Source of the DNA: Alphaproteobacteria bacterium
Lineage (GTDB): Bacteria > Pseudomonadota > Alphaproteobacteria > Ferrovibrionales > Ferrovibrionaceae
Assembly: GCA_017307375.1 (NCBI GenBank)
Contig: JAFKFH010000022.1
Span: forward strand, 62,001 to 126,000
Length of the DNA stretch: 64,000 nucleotides
Reading direction: 5' to 3'
Under the pieces are notes generated by a model. It had not been told where the DNA came from. It saw nothing but the letters and a program-made list of their open reading frames with translations, and did not search any database. The position numbers and the translations under genes were made by a program. Of the stretch, positions 17,114-25,144 are shown piece by piece. The first letter of the stretch is position 1. Every line of letters begins with the position of its first letter.

Positions 17114-18112
17114 TCAGTCGATGATCTCGTCGGCGCGGGCCATCAGCCCCATCGGCACCGTTAGGCCGATCTGGCGTGCCGCCCCGGTATTGATGATGGT
17201 TTCGAACCGCGTCGCTTCCTGGACGGGCAGGTTGGCCGGATCGGCGCCGCGCAGGATCTTGTCGAGATAGGTGGTCGACTGCCGGTGCAGGGCCAGCCCG
17301 CTCGGCCCGTAGGAGGCCAGGGCGCCCTGGTCGGGAAAGAAGCGCGACCAGTAGACCGCGGGCAGCTTCATTTCGGTGCACAGCGACAAGATCCGGCGGT
17401 GATGGATCAGCGAAAACTGGGCGGCGGAAATGATCGCACCGGCGCTGCCACCGGCGGCGAGTGCGCGCAGGGTGACGTCGATCGAGTCTGCATCTCCGAC
17501 GGGCAACTGGGAGGGTGTCACGCCGTACGCCCCGGCCGCCGCGTCGAAATAGCGGCCGAAGCCATTGAAGTTGTGATTGGTCGGATCGCCGACCATGCCC
17601 ACGCGCTTGAGGCCCGGCGACAGTTCCATCAACAGGTCCAGCCATTTTCCCGCCACCGGATACTCGAAAGGCGTGAACCCGGTCATGTTGCCGCCCGGAC
17701 GCGACAGGCTGGTCACGAAGCCGCCGGCGACCGGGTCGGTCACATTGACGAAGACCACGGGGATCGACCTGGTCGCACCATGCATCGCCTCGGTCTGGAT
17801 GGTGCCCAGGCTGATGACGACGTCGGGCTTGCTGGCGACGATCGCCGCCGCGGTCTCGCGCGCCTTCGCGAGGCTATTGCCGGCGAAGTAGTAGTCGTAG
17901 CGGATATTGCGGCCTTCCTCCCAACCCAGGTCGCGCATGCCTTCCTTGATGACTCGGATGCGGTCCTGTGCGTCGATGTCGGTACCGTTTCCGCCCGACG
18001 CGATTGCCAGGACCCTGGGGCGCGGTGTCGTCTGGGCCATCGCACGGACAGCCGGCAAGGTGGCGAGGCATCCCAGCAGGAATCGGCGGCGATTCTGTCC
18101 CATCGCTAGCAT
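17114..18112 (-). CDS. ABC transporter substrate-binding protein, ABC_sub_bind type (copy 2, Tat-like signal)
   Basis: 332-aa paralogue of the genes on both sides. The N-terminus carries NRRRFLLG, a good twin-arginine motif, and cleavage is expected near RAMAQ. Landmarks: VLAIASGG, GRNIRYDYYFAGNS, VFVNVTDPVAGGFVTSLSRPGGNMTGF, and the C-terminal TIINTGAARQIGLTVP. The start may be ATG at 18112 or at 18103; both precede the signal. It lies 6 nt downstream of copy 3, so the two form an operon. Ligand unknown; members of this family have been linked to aromatic amino acids and tricarboxylate-type solutes. Confidence 0.88.
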   Translation of the reverse strand: MLAMGQNRRRFLLGCLATLPAVRAMAQTTPRPRVLAIASGGNGTDIDAQDRIRVIKEGMRDLGWEEGRNIRYDYYFAGNSLAKARETAAAIVASKPDVVISLGTIQTEAMHGATRSIPVVFVNVTDPVAGGFVTSLSRPGGNMTGFTPFEYPVAGKWLDLLMELSPGLKRVGMVGDPTNHNFNGFGRYFDAAAGAYGVTPSQLPVGDADSIDVTLRALAAGGSAGAIISAAQFSLIHHRRILSLCTEMKLPAVYWSRFFPDQGALASYGPSGLALHRQSTTYLDKILRGADPANLPVQEATRFETIINTGAARQIGLTVPMGLMARADEIID

Positions 18113-18118
18113 CCCGAC

Positions 18119-19102
18119 CTAGTCGATGACCTCGGTGGCGCGACCGACGATCGACAGCGGAAAGGTCACGCCCAGCATCGCCGCCGTCTTCTGGTTCAGG
18201 ACCAGTTCAAACTTGGTTGCCTGTTCGACCGGGATGTCTTCCGGCCTGGCCCCCTTGAAGATCTTGTCGACGAAGATCGCCGCGCGCCGCCACATCTCGA
18301 CGAAATCGATGCCGTAGGCCATCATGCCGCCGGCCCCGGCGAATTCGGAGACGCCGCATGACCCGAGCCGATTGTCGAGCGCCAGCCGGGCGATTGCCTG
18401 GGAATTGTAGATCAGCATCGGATCTTCCGGCACGATGATGCCGCCTGCGCCTTCCGCGGCAAGTTCGGCAAAGGCCTTTTGCAGTCCGCCGGCGTCGGCC
18501 ACGCCGCGGTCGACCAGTGACAATCCGAGGGGCGGCGCAGCCTGGCGCAGGGCGGCAAGAATGTTTTCCGCCGACTTGTTGCCGCTGTTGAACAGGATCC
18601 CGGCGCGCGTCAGGCCTGGCATCGCTTCCTTGAGCAGGGCCAGCCGCATGGCCACCAGCTCGTTGATGAAATAGGACGTGCCGGTGACGTTCCCGCCGGG
18701 GCGGCCCAGGCTTGCGACCAGGCCGCCTGCGACCGCATCCCCGACGGTCGCGAAGACGATTGGGATCGTCGTGGTCGCCTGTTTGGCCGCGGTGACGCCC
18801 GGCGTCGCGTAGGTCACGATCACGTCCACCGCCATCGCCGCCAGTTCGCGTGCCGCGGCCTGGAGACGGTCGTATTTGCCGCCGTCGAGCCAGCGGCTCT
18901 CGATCGTCAGGTTCCGGCCTTCGACATAGCCGAGCGAGGCGAGCTGTGCGCGGAACGCGTCGAACCGCGTGGCCTCGGCCGTCGGCGATCCGAGGCTGAG
19001 ATAGCCGAGCCGCCAATGGCGCCCCGTGCCCTGGGCGCGAACCAGTCCCGGAAGCGCGACCAGCCCCGCACCGAGCATCGCGCCGAACCGCCGCCGTTCC
19101 AT
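18119..19102 (-). CDS. ABC transporter substrate-binding protein, ABC_sub_bind type (copy 3)
   Basis: 327-aa member of the same family. N-terminus [24 protein letters not shown] (residues 1-24) is a Tat- or Sec-type signal. Landmarks: GYLSLGSPTAEATR, EGRNLTIESRW, VFATVGDAVAGGLVASLGRPGGNVTGTS, and the C-terminal VLNQKTAAMLGVTFPLSIV. The start is supported by a GGGGGGA ribosome site 4 nt upstream. First gene of a two-gene operon with copy 2. As with the others, no membrane or ATPase component is encoded here. Confidence 0.88.
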   Translation of the reverse strand: MERRRFGAMLGAGLVALPGLVRAQGTGRHWRLGYLSLGSPTAEATRFDAFRAQLASLGYVEGRNLTIESRWLDGGKYDRLQAAARELAAMAVDVIVTYATPGVTAAKQATTTIPIVFATVGDAVAGGLVASLGRPGGNVTGTSYFINELVAMRLALLKEAMPGLTRAGILFNSGNKSAENILAALRQAAPPLGLSLVDRGVADAGGLQKAFAELAAEGAGGIIVPEDPMLIYNSQAIARLALDNRLGSCGVSEFAGAGGMMAYGIDFVEMWRRAAIFVDKIFKGARPEDIPVEQATKFELVLNQKTAAMLGVTFPLSIVGRATEVID

Positions 19103-19403
19103 ATCGTCCCCCCGCCGTTCTCGTCGTAATCGAGACTACCCGGTCGGAAGGGGCCGGGCCAGCATGGTCCCGACGATTACGGATTCTGTCATCGTGTCGC
19201 GGGCAAGGACGTAGGAAGTTTGTCGGATTGCATCTTGAAGATGGGCGCGGCTTCGGCTTTGGTCATGCGCGGCCGTGATCTGTCGAATCCGGGGAGGCGC
19301 GCTTGTCGGCTGAGATGATCGACCGGGGTCAGCCACGTCATGTCGGGGCGGAATTGATACTCATTCGCGTATTGTGGTCGGATGACAGCGAAAGCCTGGC
19401 CGG
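19103..19403. other. 301-nt intergenic region between divergent SBP and histidine kinase genes
   Basis: No convincing gene. It must hold the promoters of the SBP operon (minus) and the kinase operon (plus). An 8-bp inverted repeat CGTAATCG (19125-19132) and CGATTACG (19174-19181) with a 41-nt spacer is seen on the SBP side. A locally AT-richer segment at 19350-19376 precedes the kinase, but I see no well-spaced -35/-10 pair. Short open frames here look random. Confidence 0.5.
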
Positions 19404-21953
19404 ATGAGCCAGGCCGACGCCGCGCCCGATCCCCCCGTCCCCCCGTCCAGGCCGCGCCGGATCGCCCTGGCTGTCAAGCTGGCGGCCGCGCTGGTCGGGC
19501 TGGTCGTGCTGGTCCTGGCCGTCAACGGCGTCGTCAACGTCTGGCTCTCCTATGGCCAGGGCACCCGGTCCGCCCTGGAGGTGCAGCACGAGAAAGCACT
19601 GGCCGCGGCCGAGCGCGTCTCGCAGTTCGTCACCGAAATCGAGAACCAGATCGGCTGGACCACCCGCATCGAATGGAGCCGGATCGGGGCCGAGCAGCAG
19701 CGCTACGATTTCATCCGGTTGCTGCGCCAGGTGCCCGCCATCACCGAGCTTGTCTATATCGACGGCACCGGGCGCGAGCGCCTGAAGGTCTCGCGCCTCG
19801 AGCCCGACGCGGTCGACAGCGGCCGCGACTTCTCGGCCGATCCGCGCTTCACCCAGGCCGTGGCCGACAAGGTCTGGTTCGGCCCGGTCTATCTGCGCCG
19901 GGGGTCCGAGCCGTACATGACGATCGCGATCGCCCATGCCGGCCGCAAGCCCGGCGTGACGGTCGCCGAGGTCAATCTCAAGCTGATCTGGGACGTGATC
20001 ACCGAGATCCGCGTCGGCCAGAGCGGCTATGCCTTCGTCATCGACAAGACCGGCCGGCTGATTGCCCATCCCGACCTCAGCCTCGTGCTGCGCGATACCG
20101 ATCTGTCAGGCCTGCCCCAGGTGCGCGAAGCCCTGGCAAGGCCCGCCGACGGGGCGGTCGCCAAGGCCGAGATCGCCACCGCCTATGAGGGCGGGTCCGT
20201 GCTGACCTCGCATGCCGCGGTGCCGCGGCTCGACTGGATCGTCTTCGTCCAGCTGCCCTTGGCCGAGGCGATGGCGCCGGTGCGCGCCGCCGTCACCCAG
20301 ACCTTGATGCTGCTGGGCCTCGGGCTGTTGCTGGCGCTGATCATCGGCGGCCTGCTGGCCCGCAGGCTGGTGGTGCCGATCGGCAGGCTGCAGCAGGGGG
20401 CCGAGCGCTTCGGCGCGGGCGATCTCTCGCAGCGCATCCATATCCGCACCGGCGACGAGATCGAGACGCTGGCCGATCGCTTCAACCAGATGGCCGGCCG
20501 CATCCAGGAAAGCTACGAGACACTGGAAGCCAAGGTCGATGAACGCACCCGCGATCTCAACGAGGCGCTGGTGCACCAGACCGCGACCGGCGAAATCCTC
20601 CGCGTCATCGCCTCGTCGCCGACCGATGTCGGCCCGGTCCTGGATGCGGTGGCCGAAAACGCCGCCGAACTGTGCCAGGCCAGCGACGTCGCCGTGCTGT
20701 TGCGCAAGGGCGAGGATCTCCATTTCAGCGCCCATCGCGGCACCATCCCGATCGGACTGGACAAATGGCCGCTGAACCGGCACTGGACCGCCGGCCGCGC
20801 CGTGCTCGAAGCCCGGGTCGTCCACGTCGAGGATCTGGCCGGGCCCGAGGGCGAGGACTATCCGGAAGGGCGCGAACTGTCGCAGCGCATGGGGCATCGC
20901 GCCATCCTCAGCGTCCCGATGCTGCGCGAGGGCAGCAGCATCGGGGCGATCGTCGTTCGCCGCACCGAACCGCGTGCCTTCTCGGACAAGCAGATCGCGT
21001 TGCTGCGCACCTTTGCCGACCAGGCGGTGATCGCGATCGACAATGTCCGGCTGTTCGAGGAGGCGCAGGAGCGGACGCGCGAGCTGGCCGCCTCGCTGGC
21101 CGAGCTTCGTACCGCCCAGGACCGGCTGATCCAGTCGGAGAAGATGGCCTCGCTCGGCCAGCTCACGGCCGGCATCGCGCATGAGATCAAGAATCCGCTC
21201 AACTTCGTCAACAATTTCGCCGGCCTTTCCGGCGACCTGCTGGCCGAGCTGAAGGAGATTCTGGCCGGCCTCGTCGGGACCGCGGATGCCGACACCGCCG
21301 CCGATATCGAGGATCTGATCACGACCCTCGAGGGGAACCTGGAGAAGATCGCCAGCCACGGGCGGCGGGCCGACGGCATCGTCAAGAGCATGCTGATGCA
21401 TTCGCGCGGCGTCAGCGACGATGTCCGCCAGGTCGAGGTCAATGCGCTGGTCGAGGAGGCGCTGACACTCAGCTATCACGGCCTGCGCGCGCAGGACCGC
21501 AATTTCAACATCACCCTCGATCGGCAATACGATCCCGCCGCCGGGGCGATCGAGGCGGTGCAGCAGGACCTGTCACGTGTGCTGATCAACATCATCGGCA
21601 ACGGCTTCTATGCGGCCGGCAAGCGTGCCCAGGCGGCGGGTGCCGCATTTTCGCCGACCCTCTCCGTGGCGACACGCGACAGGGGCGACGGCGTCGAGAT
21701 CCGCATTCGCGACAACGGTACCGGCATTCCCGAGGCTGCGCGCTCGAAACTGTTCACGCCCTTCTTCACCACCAAGCCGACCGGCGAGGGCACCGGCCTC
21801 GGCCTGTCGATCAGTTTCGAGATCATCACCCGCCAGCATGGCGGCAGCATCGACGTCGACAGCGAGGTCGATGCCTATACCGAGTTCGTCATTCGCCTGC
21901 CCAGGCGGCAGGCCGCCAAGGCGACAATCAGGCGTACGGAGGCCCAGGGATGA
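19404..21953 (+). CDS. Membrane sensor histidine kinase (Cache-HAMP-GAF-HisKA-HATPase)
   Basis: 849-aa transmembrane kinase. TM1 is at about residues 20-45, followed by a periplasmic double-Cache-like sensor (about 50-285, with VYIDGTGRERLKVSR and SGYAFVIDKTGRLIAHP), TM2 at about 295-318, HAMP (318-372), a coiled linker, a GAF domain (about 415-545), then the dimerisation helix with H593 in GIAHEIKNPLNF. The HATPase domain shows the N box (INIIGNGF), DNGTGIP and GTGLGLS. It phosphorylates a partner receiver; the two receiver genes that follow are coupled by ATGA overlaps and are the obvious partners. No good ribosome site is visible, but the start fits the TM1 position. Ligand unknown; Cache domains usually bind small organic molecules. 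Confidence 0.92.
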   Translation: MSQADAAPDPPVPPSRPRRIALAVKLAAALVGLVVLVLAVNGVVNVWLSYGQGTRSALEVQHEKALAAAERVSQFVTEIENQIGWTTRIEWSRIGAEQQRYDFIRLLRQVPAITELVYIDGTGRERLKVSRLEPDAVDSGRDFSADPRFTQAVADKVWFGPVYLRRGSEPYMTIAIAHAGRKPGVTVAEVNLKLIWDVITEIRVGQSGYAFVIDKTGRLIAHPDLSLVLRDTDLSGLPQVREALARPADGAVAKAEIATAYEGGSVLTSHAAVPRLDWIVFVQLPLAEAMAPVRAAVTQTLMLLGLGLLLALIIGGLLARRLVVPIGRLQQGAERFGAGDLSQRIHIRTGDEIETLADRFNQMAGRIQESYETLEAKVDERTRDLNEALVHQTATGEILRVIASSPTDVGPVLDAVAENAAELCQASDVAVLLRKGEDLHFSAHRGTIPIGLDKWPLNRHWTAGRAVLEARVVHVEDLAGPEGEDYPEGRELSQRMGHRAILSVPMLREGSSIGAIVVRRTEPRAFSDKQIALLRTFADQAVIAIDNVRLFEEAQERTRELAASLAELRTAQDRLIQSEKMASLGQLTAGIAHEIKNPLNFVNNFAGLSGDLLAELKEILAGLVGTADADTAADIEDLITTLEGNLEKIASHGRRADGIVKSMLMHSRGVSDDVRQVEVNALVEEALTLSYHGLRAQDRNFNITLDRQYDPAAGAIEAVQQDLSRVLINIIGNGFYAAGKRAQAAGAAFSPTLSVATRDRGDGVEIRIRDNGTGIPEAARSKLFTPFFTTKPTGEGTGLGLSISFEIITRQHGGSIDVDSEVDAYTEFVIRLPRRQAAKATIRRTEAQG

Positions 21954-22345
21954 GTATCGGGATTTTGGTGGTCGACGACGAACCCGACGTGGTCGAGCTG
22001 TTCCGGCAACGCTTTCGCCGCGAAGTCCGCGGCGGCGACTACACCCTTCATTTCGCCGGTTCCGGCCGGCAGGCGCTCGACCTGATGTCGGCCGGGGTCG
22101 AGCCGGAGGTGCTGATGATCCTGAGCGACATCAACATGCCCGAAATGGACGGGCTGGAACTGCTGCAGGAGGTCAAGCGCCGGCGCCCCGATCTCAGCGT
22201 GGTGATGGTCACCGCCTACGAGGATGAAGAACGCCGGCGCGCGGCCGACCGCTATGGGGCCACGGACTTCCTGAGCAAGCCGATCGACTTCGAGCACCTG
22301 AAGGCGCGCATCAGGTCGATCGCCTCGGGGGCGAACCCCGGATGA
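21950..22345 (+). CDS. Single-domain response regulator (CheY-like)
   Basis: 131-aa stand-alone receiver. Acidic pocket D9-D10, phospho-acceptor D60 in LSDINMP, T/S in VTAY (T88) and K110 in FLSKPID. It has no output domain. It starts in an ATGA overlap with the kinase and ends in another with the receiver-cyclase, so it is probably a phosphorelay shuttle or a phosphate sink between the kinase H593 and the cyclase receiver. The segment REVRGGDYTLHFA also occurs in similar form in the next protein (RQIRGGSLSFRFA), suggesting the two receivers arose by duplication. Confidence 0.92.
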   Translation: MSIGILVVDDEPDVVELFRQRFRREVRGGDYTLHFAGSGRQALDLMSAGVEPEVLMILSDINMPEMDGLELLQEVKRRRPDLSVVMVTAYEDEERRRAADRYGATDFLSKPIDFEHLKARIRSIASGANPG

Positions 22346-23448
22346 CGCCGACCAAGATCCTCGTCGTCGACGACGAGCCCGATATCGAGCCGCTGGTCAC
22401 CCAGCATTTCCGGCGCCAGATCCGGGGCGGCAGCCTGAGCTTCCGCTTCGCCCGCGACGGTCGCCAAGCCCTCGACGTGCTGGCCGCGGATCGCGAGATC
22501 GGAGTCGTCCTCTCCGACATCAACATGCCGGTGATGGACGGGCTGACGCTGTTGTCGGAAATCGCGGCCCAGGCCCTGCCGGTTCGCGCCATCATCGTGT
22601 CGGCCTATGGCGACATGGGCAACATCCGCATTGCGATGAACCGGGGCGCCTTCGATTTCCTGGTCAAGCCGATCGACATGACCGATCTCGACCTGACCAT
22701 CAGGAAGACGCTGGACGACATCGAGCGCGTCGCCGCGATGCGGCGCGAGCGTGACGAGGCCCAGCGGATGCGGTCGAACCTGGCGCGCTATTTCTCGCCC
22801 AAGATCGTCGACATCCTGGCCGCGCGCAACGAACCGCTCGGCCCGATCCGTCGCCAGGACGTCGCCGTGCTGTTTTCCGATATCGTCGGCTTCACCGGCC
22901 TGGCCGAGGGGCTGGCGCCCGAGCGCATCATGGAAATCCTGCGCGACTATCACGCCCGGATGTCGGCGGTGATCTTCGATTGCGGCGGGACGCTCGAGAA
23001 ATTCATCGGCGATGCGCTGATGGCGACGTTCGGCGTTCCCGATCCGTCGGCCGACGATGCCCCCAACGCGCTGCGCTGCGCCTTCGCGATGCGCCAGGCG
23101 CTGCGCGACTGGAATCGTGACCGCGCCGCCCTCGGCGAGGCGCCGATCGAGATGGGCATCGGCGTTCATTTCGGCCCGGTGGTGCTGGGCGACCTGGGCG
23201 GCGAGCACGGCATGGCCTTCACGGTGATCGGCGATACGGTCAATACCGCCAGCCGCCTGCAGGACATGACCCGCAGCCTCCGCGCCCCGATCGTGGCAAG
23301 CGAGGCGGTGGTCGGCATTGCGCGGGCGTCGGCCGAGCCGGCGATGGGCGGCTTGCTGGGCCGGCTGAAGCCGGCAGGCGACCATCCGGTACGCGGGCGG
23401 GCCGGTACCGTGACGGTCTGGACTGCAAGCGACCTGTCGTCCGCCTAG
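22342..23448 (+). CDS. Response regulator with class III adenylate cyclase output
   Basis: 368-aa fusion of a receiver domain (residues 1-120; D59 phospho-acceptor, K109) and a class III nucleotide cyclase (about 165-345) joined by a helical linker. The cyclase has all main catalytic residues: metal-binding D180 (LFSDIVGFT) and D224 (KFIGDALMATFG), purine-selecting K220 and D298, and transition-state N301 and R305 (GDTVNTASR). The K/D pair predicts ATP, so cAMP is the expected product. Third gene of the kinase-receiver-cyclase operon; phosphorylation likely gates cAMP synthesis. Its stop overlaps by 3 nt the stop of the convergent acyl-CoA synthetase gene. Confidence 0.92.
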   Translation: MTPTKILVVDDEPDIEPLVTQHFRRQIRGGSLSFRFARDGRQALDVLAADREIGVVLSDINMPVMDGLTLLSEIAAQALPVRAIIVSAYGDMGNIRIAMNRGAFDFLVKPIDMTDLDLTIRKTLDDIERVAAMRRERDEAQRMRSNLARYFSPKIVDILAARNEPLGPIRRQDVAVLFSDIVGFTGLAEGLAPERIMEILRDYHARMSAVIFDCGGTLEKFIGDALMATFGVPDPSADDAPNALRCAFAMRQALRDWNRDRAALGEAPIEMGIGVHFGPVVLGDLGGEHGMAFTVIGDTVNTASRLQDMTRSLRAPIVASEAVVGIARASAEPAMGGLLGRLKPAGDHPVRGRAGTVTVWTASDLSSA

Positions 23449-25091
23449 CCGCGGCCGGCCATCGCCGCCAGCTCGATTTCCTTGTTGCGCAGGATAAAGC
23501 GCTGCAGCTTGCCCGACGGGGTCTTGGGCAGTTCGCTGACGAATTCGATCTCGCGCGGATAGGCGTGGGCCGACAGGCGCCGCCGGACCAGCTGCTGCAG
23601 GTCCTCGGCCAGGGCGGCGCTGCCCTCGATGCCCGGGCGCAGCACCACGAAGGCCTTCACCAGCTCGGTCCGTTCGGGATCGGGCTTGCCGACCACGGCG
23701 CTTTCGACCACGGCGTCATGTTCGAGCAGCGCGCTCTCGACGTCGAACGGCCCGATGCGATATCCGGCCGAGGTGATGATGTCGTCGGAACGGCCGACAA
23801 AATCGATCGCTCCGTCGGCGTTGAGCGCGACGGTATCGCCGGTCCGGTACCAGTCGGCCGTCAGCGAAGGGGTCTGCTGGCGCCAGTAGCCCTGGAACCA
23901 GAACAGCGGCGAGCGCCTGACGTCGACGGCAAGGATGCCGGGCTCGCCCGGCGGCAGTTCGTTGTTGTCGGGATCGAGCACGGCGACGCGGTAGCCCGGC
24001 ATCGCATAGCCGGCCGACCCCGCGCGAACCGGGTGGCGCAGGCCATGATGGTTGTTGACGACCATGCCGGTCTCGGTCTGGCCGTAATGATCGTTGATCG
24101 GGCAGGCGAGGTTATCGGCAAACCAGCGGATCACCTCGGGGTTGAGCGGCTCGCCCGCCGAGGAAACGACCCGCAGGGCGCCGCGGACCTCGGCCGCCGC
24201 CTCGGACCCGGCGGCGATCAGCAGGCGATAGGCGGTCGGCGCGCCGGCCAGGTTGGTGATGCCGAGCTTGCGGATCAGGCGATAGGTGCTCTCGACCGTG
24301 AACGCACCCTCGTAGAACGTGGTGGCATGGCCCATCAGCAGCGGCCCGGTGACGGCGTAGTAGAGGCCGTAGGCCCAGCCGGGATCGGCGATGTTCCAGA
24401 ACCTGTCGTCGGGCCGCAGGTCGACGGCGTCGCGCATGTAGCCGTAAAACGACAGCAGCGCCTTCAGCGGCACCATCACGCCCTTGGCCGGGCCGGTGGT
24501 GCCCGAGGTGAACATCATCAGGAAGGCGTCGTCGCCGCGCCGCATCACCGGTGCGAACTCGGCCGGCTGGGCGTCGACCGCCGTGGCGAAGTCGATATCG
24601 CCGGCCCGGTCGGCACCGATGGTGGCGATGGGCGGGCAGTTTGCGACATCGTCGAGCTTGGACCGGTTTGCCGGGTCGGTCACCACCAGCCGGGTCTCGG
24701 CCGCGGCCAGACGGTATTCGATCGCCTTGGGACCGAAGGCGGTGAACAGCGGCTGATAGACCGCGCCGGCCCGCCAGGTGCCGAGGATGGTGACCAGCAG
24801 TTCCGGACAGCGCGGCAGCAGTCCGGCGACGCGGTCGCCCGGCTGCACGCCCTGGCTGCGCAGGAAGTTGGCGAAGCGGGCGGAGCGGTCGCGCAGTTCG
24901 GCGAAGGTGAAGCTGCGCCCGACGCCGTCGCGCGATTCGTGACGGAGGGCGATACGGTCCCCTTCGGCGTAACGGTCGCAGCATTCGACGCAGGCATTGA
25001 GCCCGCTTGCCAGGTCGCCGCTCAGGATCTTCGCGGCTTGGGCCAGGTCGAAACTGGCGGCGGCGGTCCGGTAGTCTGGCAGGTGGGTCAT
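23445..25091 (-). CDS. AMP-dependent acyl-CoA synthetase
   Basis: 548-aa acyl-activating enzyme of the ANL superfamily, converting a carboxylic acid with ATP and CoA to acyl-CoA. Phosphate loop MFTSGTTGPAKGV, adenine motif YGQTETG, ribose-binding WYRTGD, hinge region SAGYRIGPFDVES and the catalytic lysine in KTPSGKLQRF. The pattern is that of the acetyl/medium-chain branch (AcsA/ACSM-like), not long-chain FadD; the substrate cannot be read from sequence. The ATG at 25091 has AAGGAG 7 nt upstream. It is 53 nt downstream of the hybrid kinase gene on the same strand. Confidence 0.9.
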   Translation of the reverse strand: MTHLPDYRTAAASFDLAQAAKILSGDLASGLNACVECCDRYAEGDRIALRHESRDGVGRSFTFAELRDRSARFANFLRSQGVQPGDRVAGLLPRCPELLVTILGTWRAGAVYQPLFTAFGPKAIEYRLAAAETRLVVTDPANRSKLDDVANCPPIATIGADRAGDIDFATAVDAQPAEFAPVMRRGDDAFLMMFTSGTTGPAKGVMVPLKALLSFYGYMRDAVDLRPDDRFWNIADPGWAYGLYYAVTGPLLMGHATTFYEGAFTVESTYRLIRKLGITNLAGAPTAYRLLIAAGSEAAAEVRGALRVVSSAGEPLNPEVIRWFADNLACPINDHYGQTETGMVVNNHHGLRHPVRAGSAGYAMPGYRVAVLDPDNNELPPGEPGILAVDVRRSPLFWFQGYWRQQTPSLTADWYRTGDTVALNADGAIDFVGRSDDIITSAGYRIGPFDVESALLEHDAVVESAVVGKPDPERTELVKAFVVLRPGIEGSAALAEDLQQLVRRRLSAHAYPREIEFVSELPKTPSGKLQRFILRNKEIELAAMAGRG

Positions 25092-25144
25092 GCTTATGCT
25101 CCTTAAGTATCGGGCAATGCTATAGCAAGCCTTGACCCGCCGGC

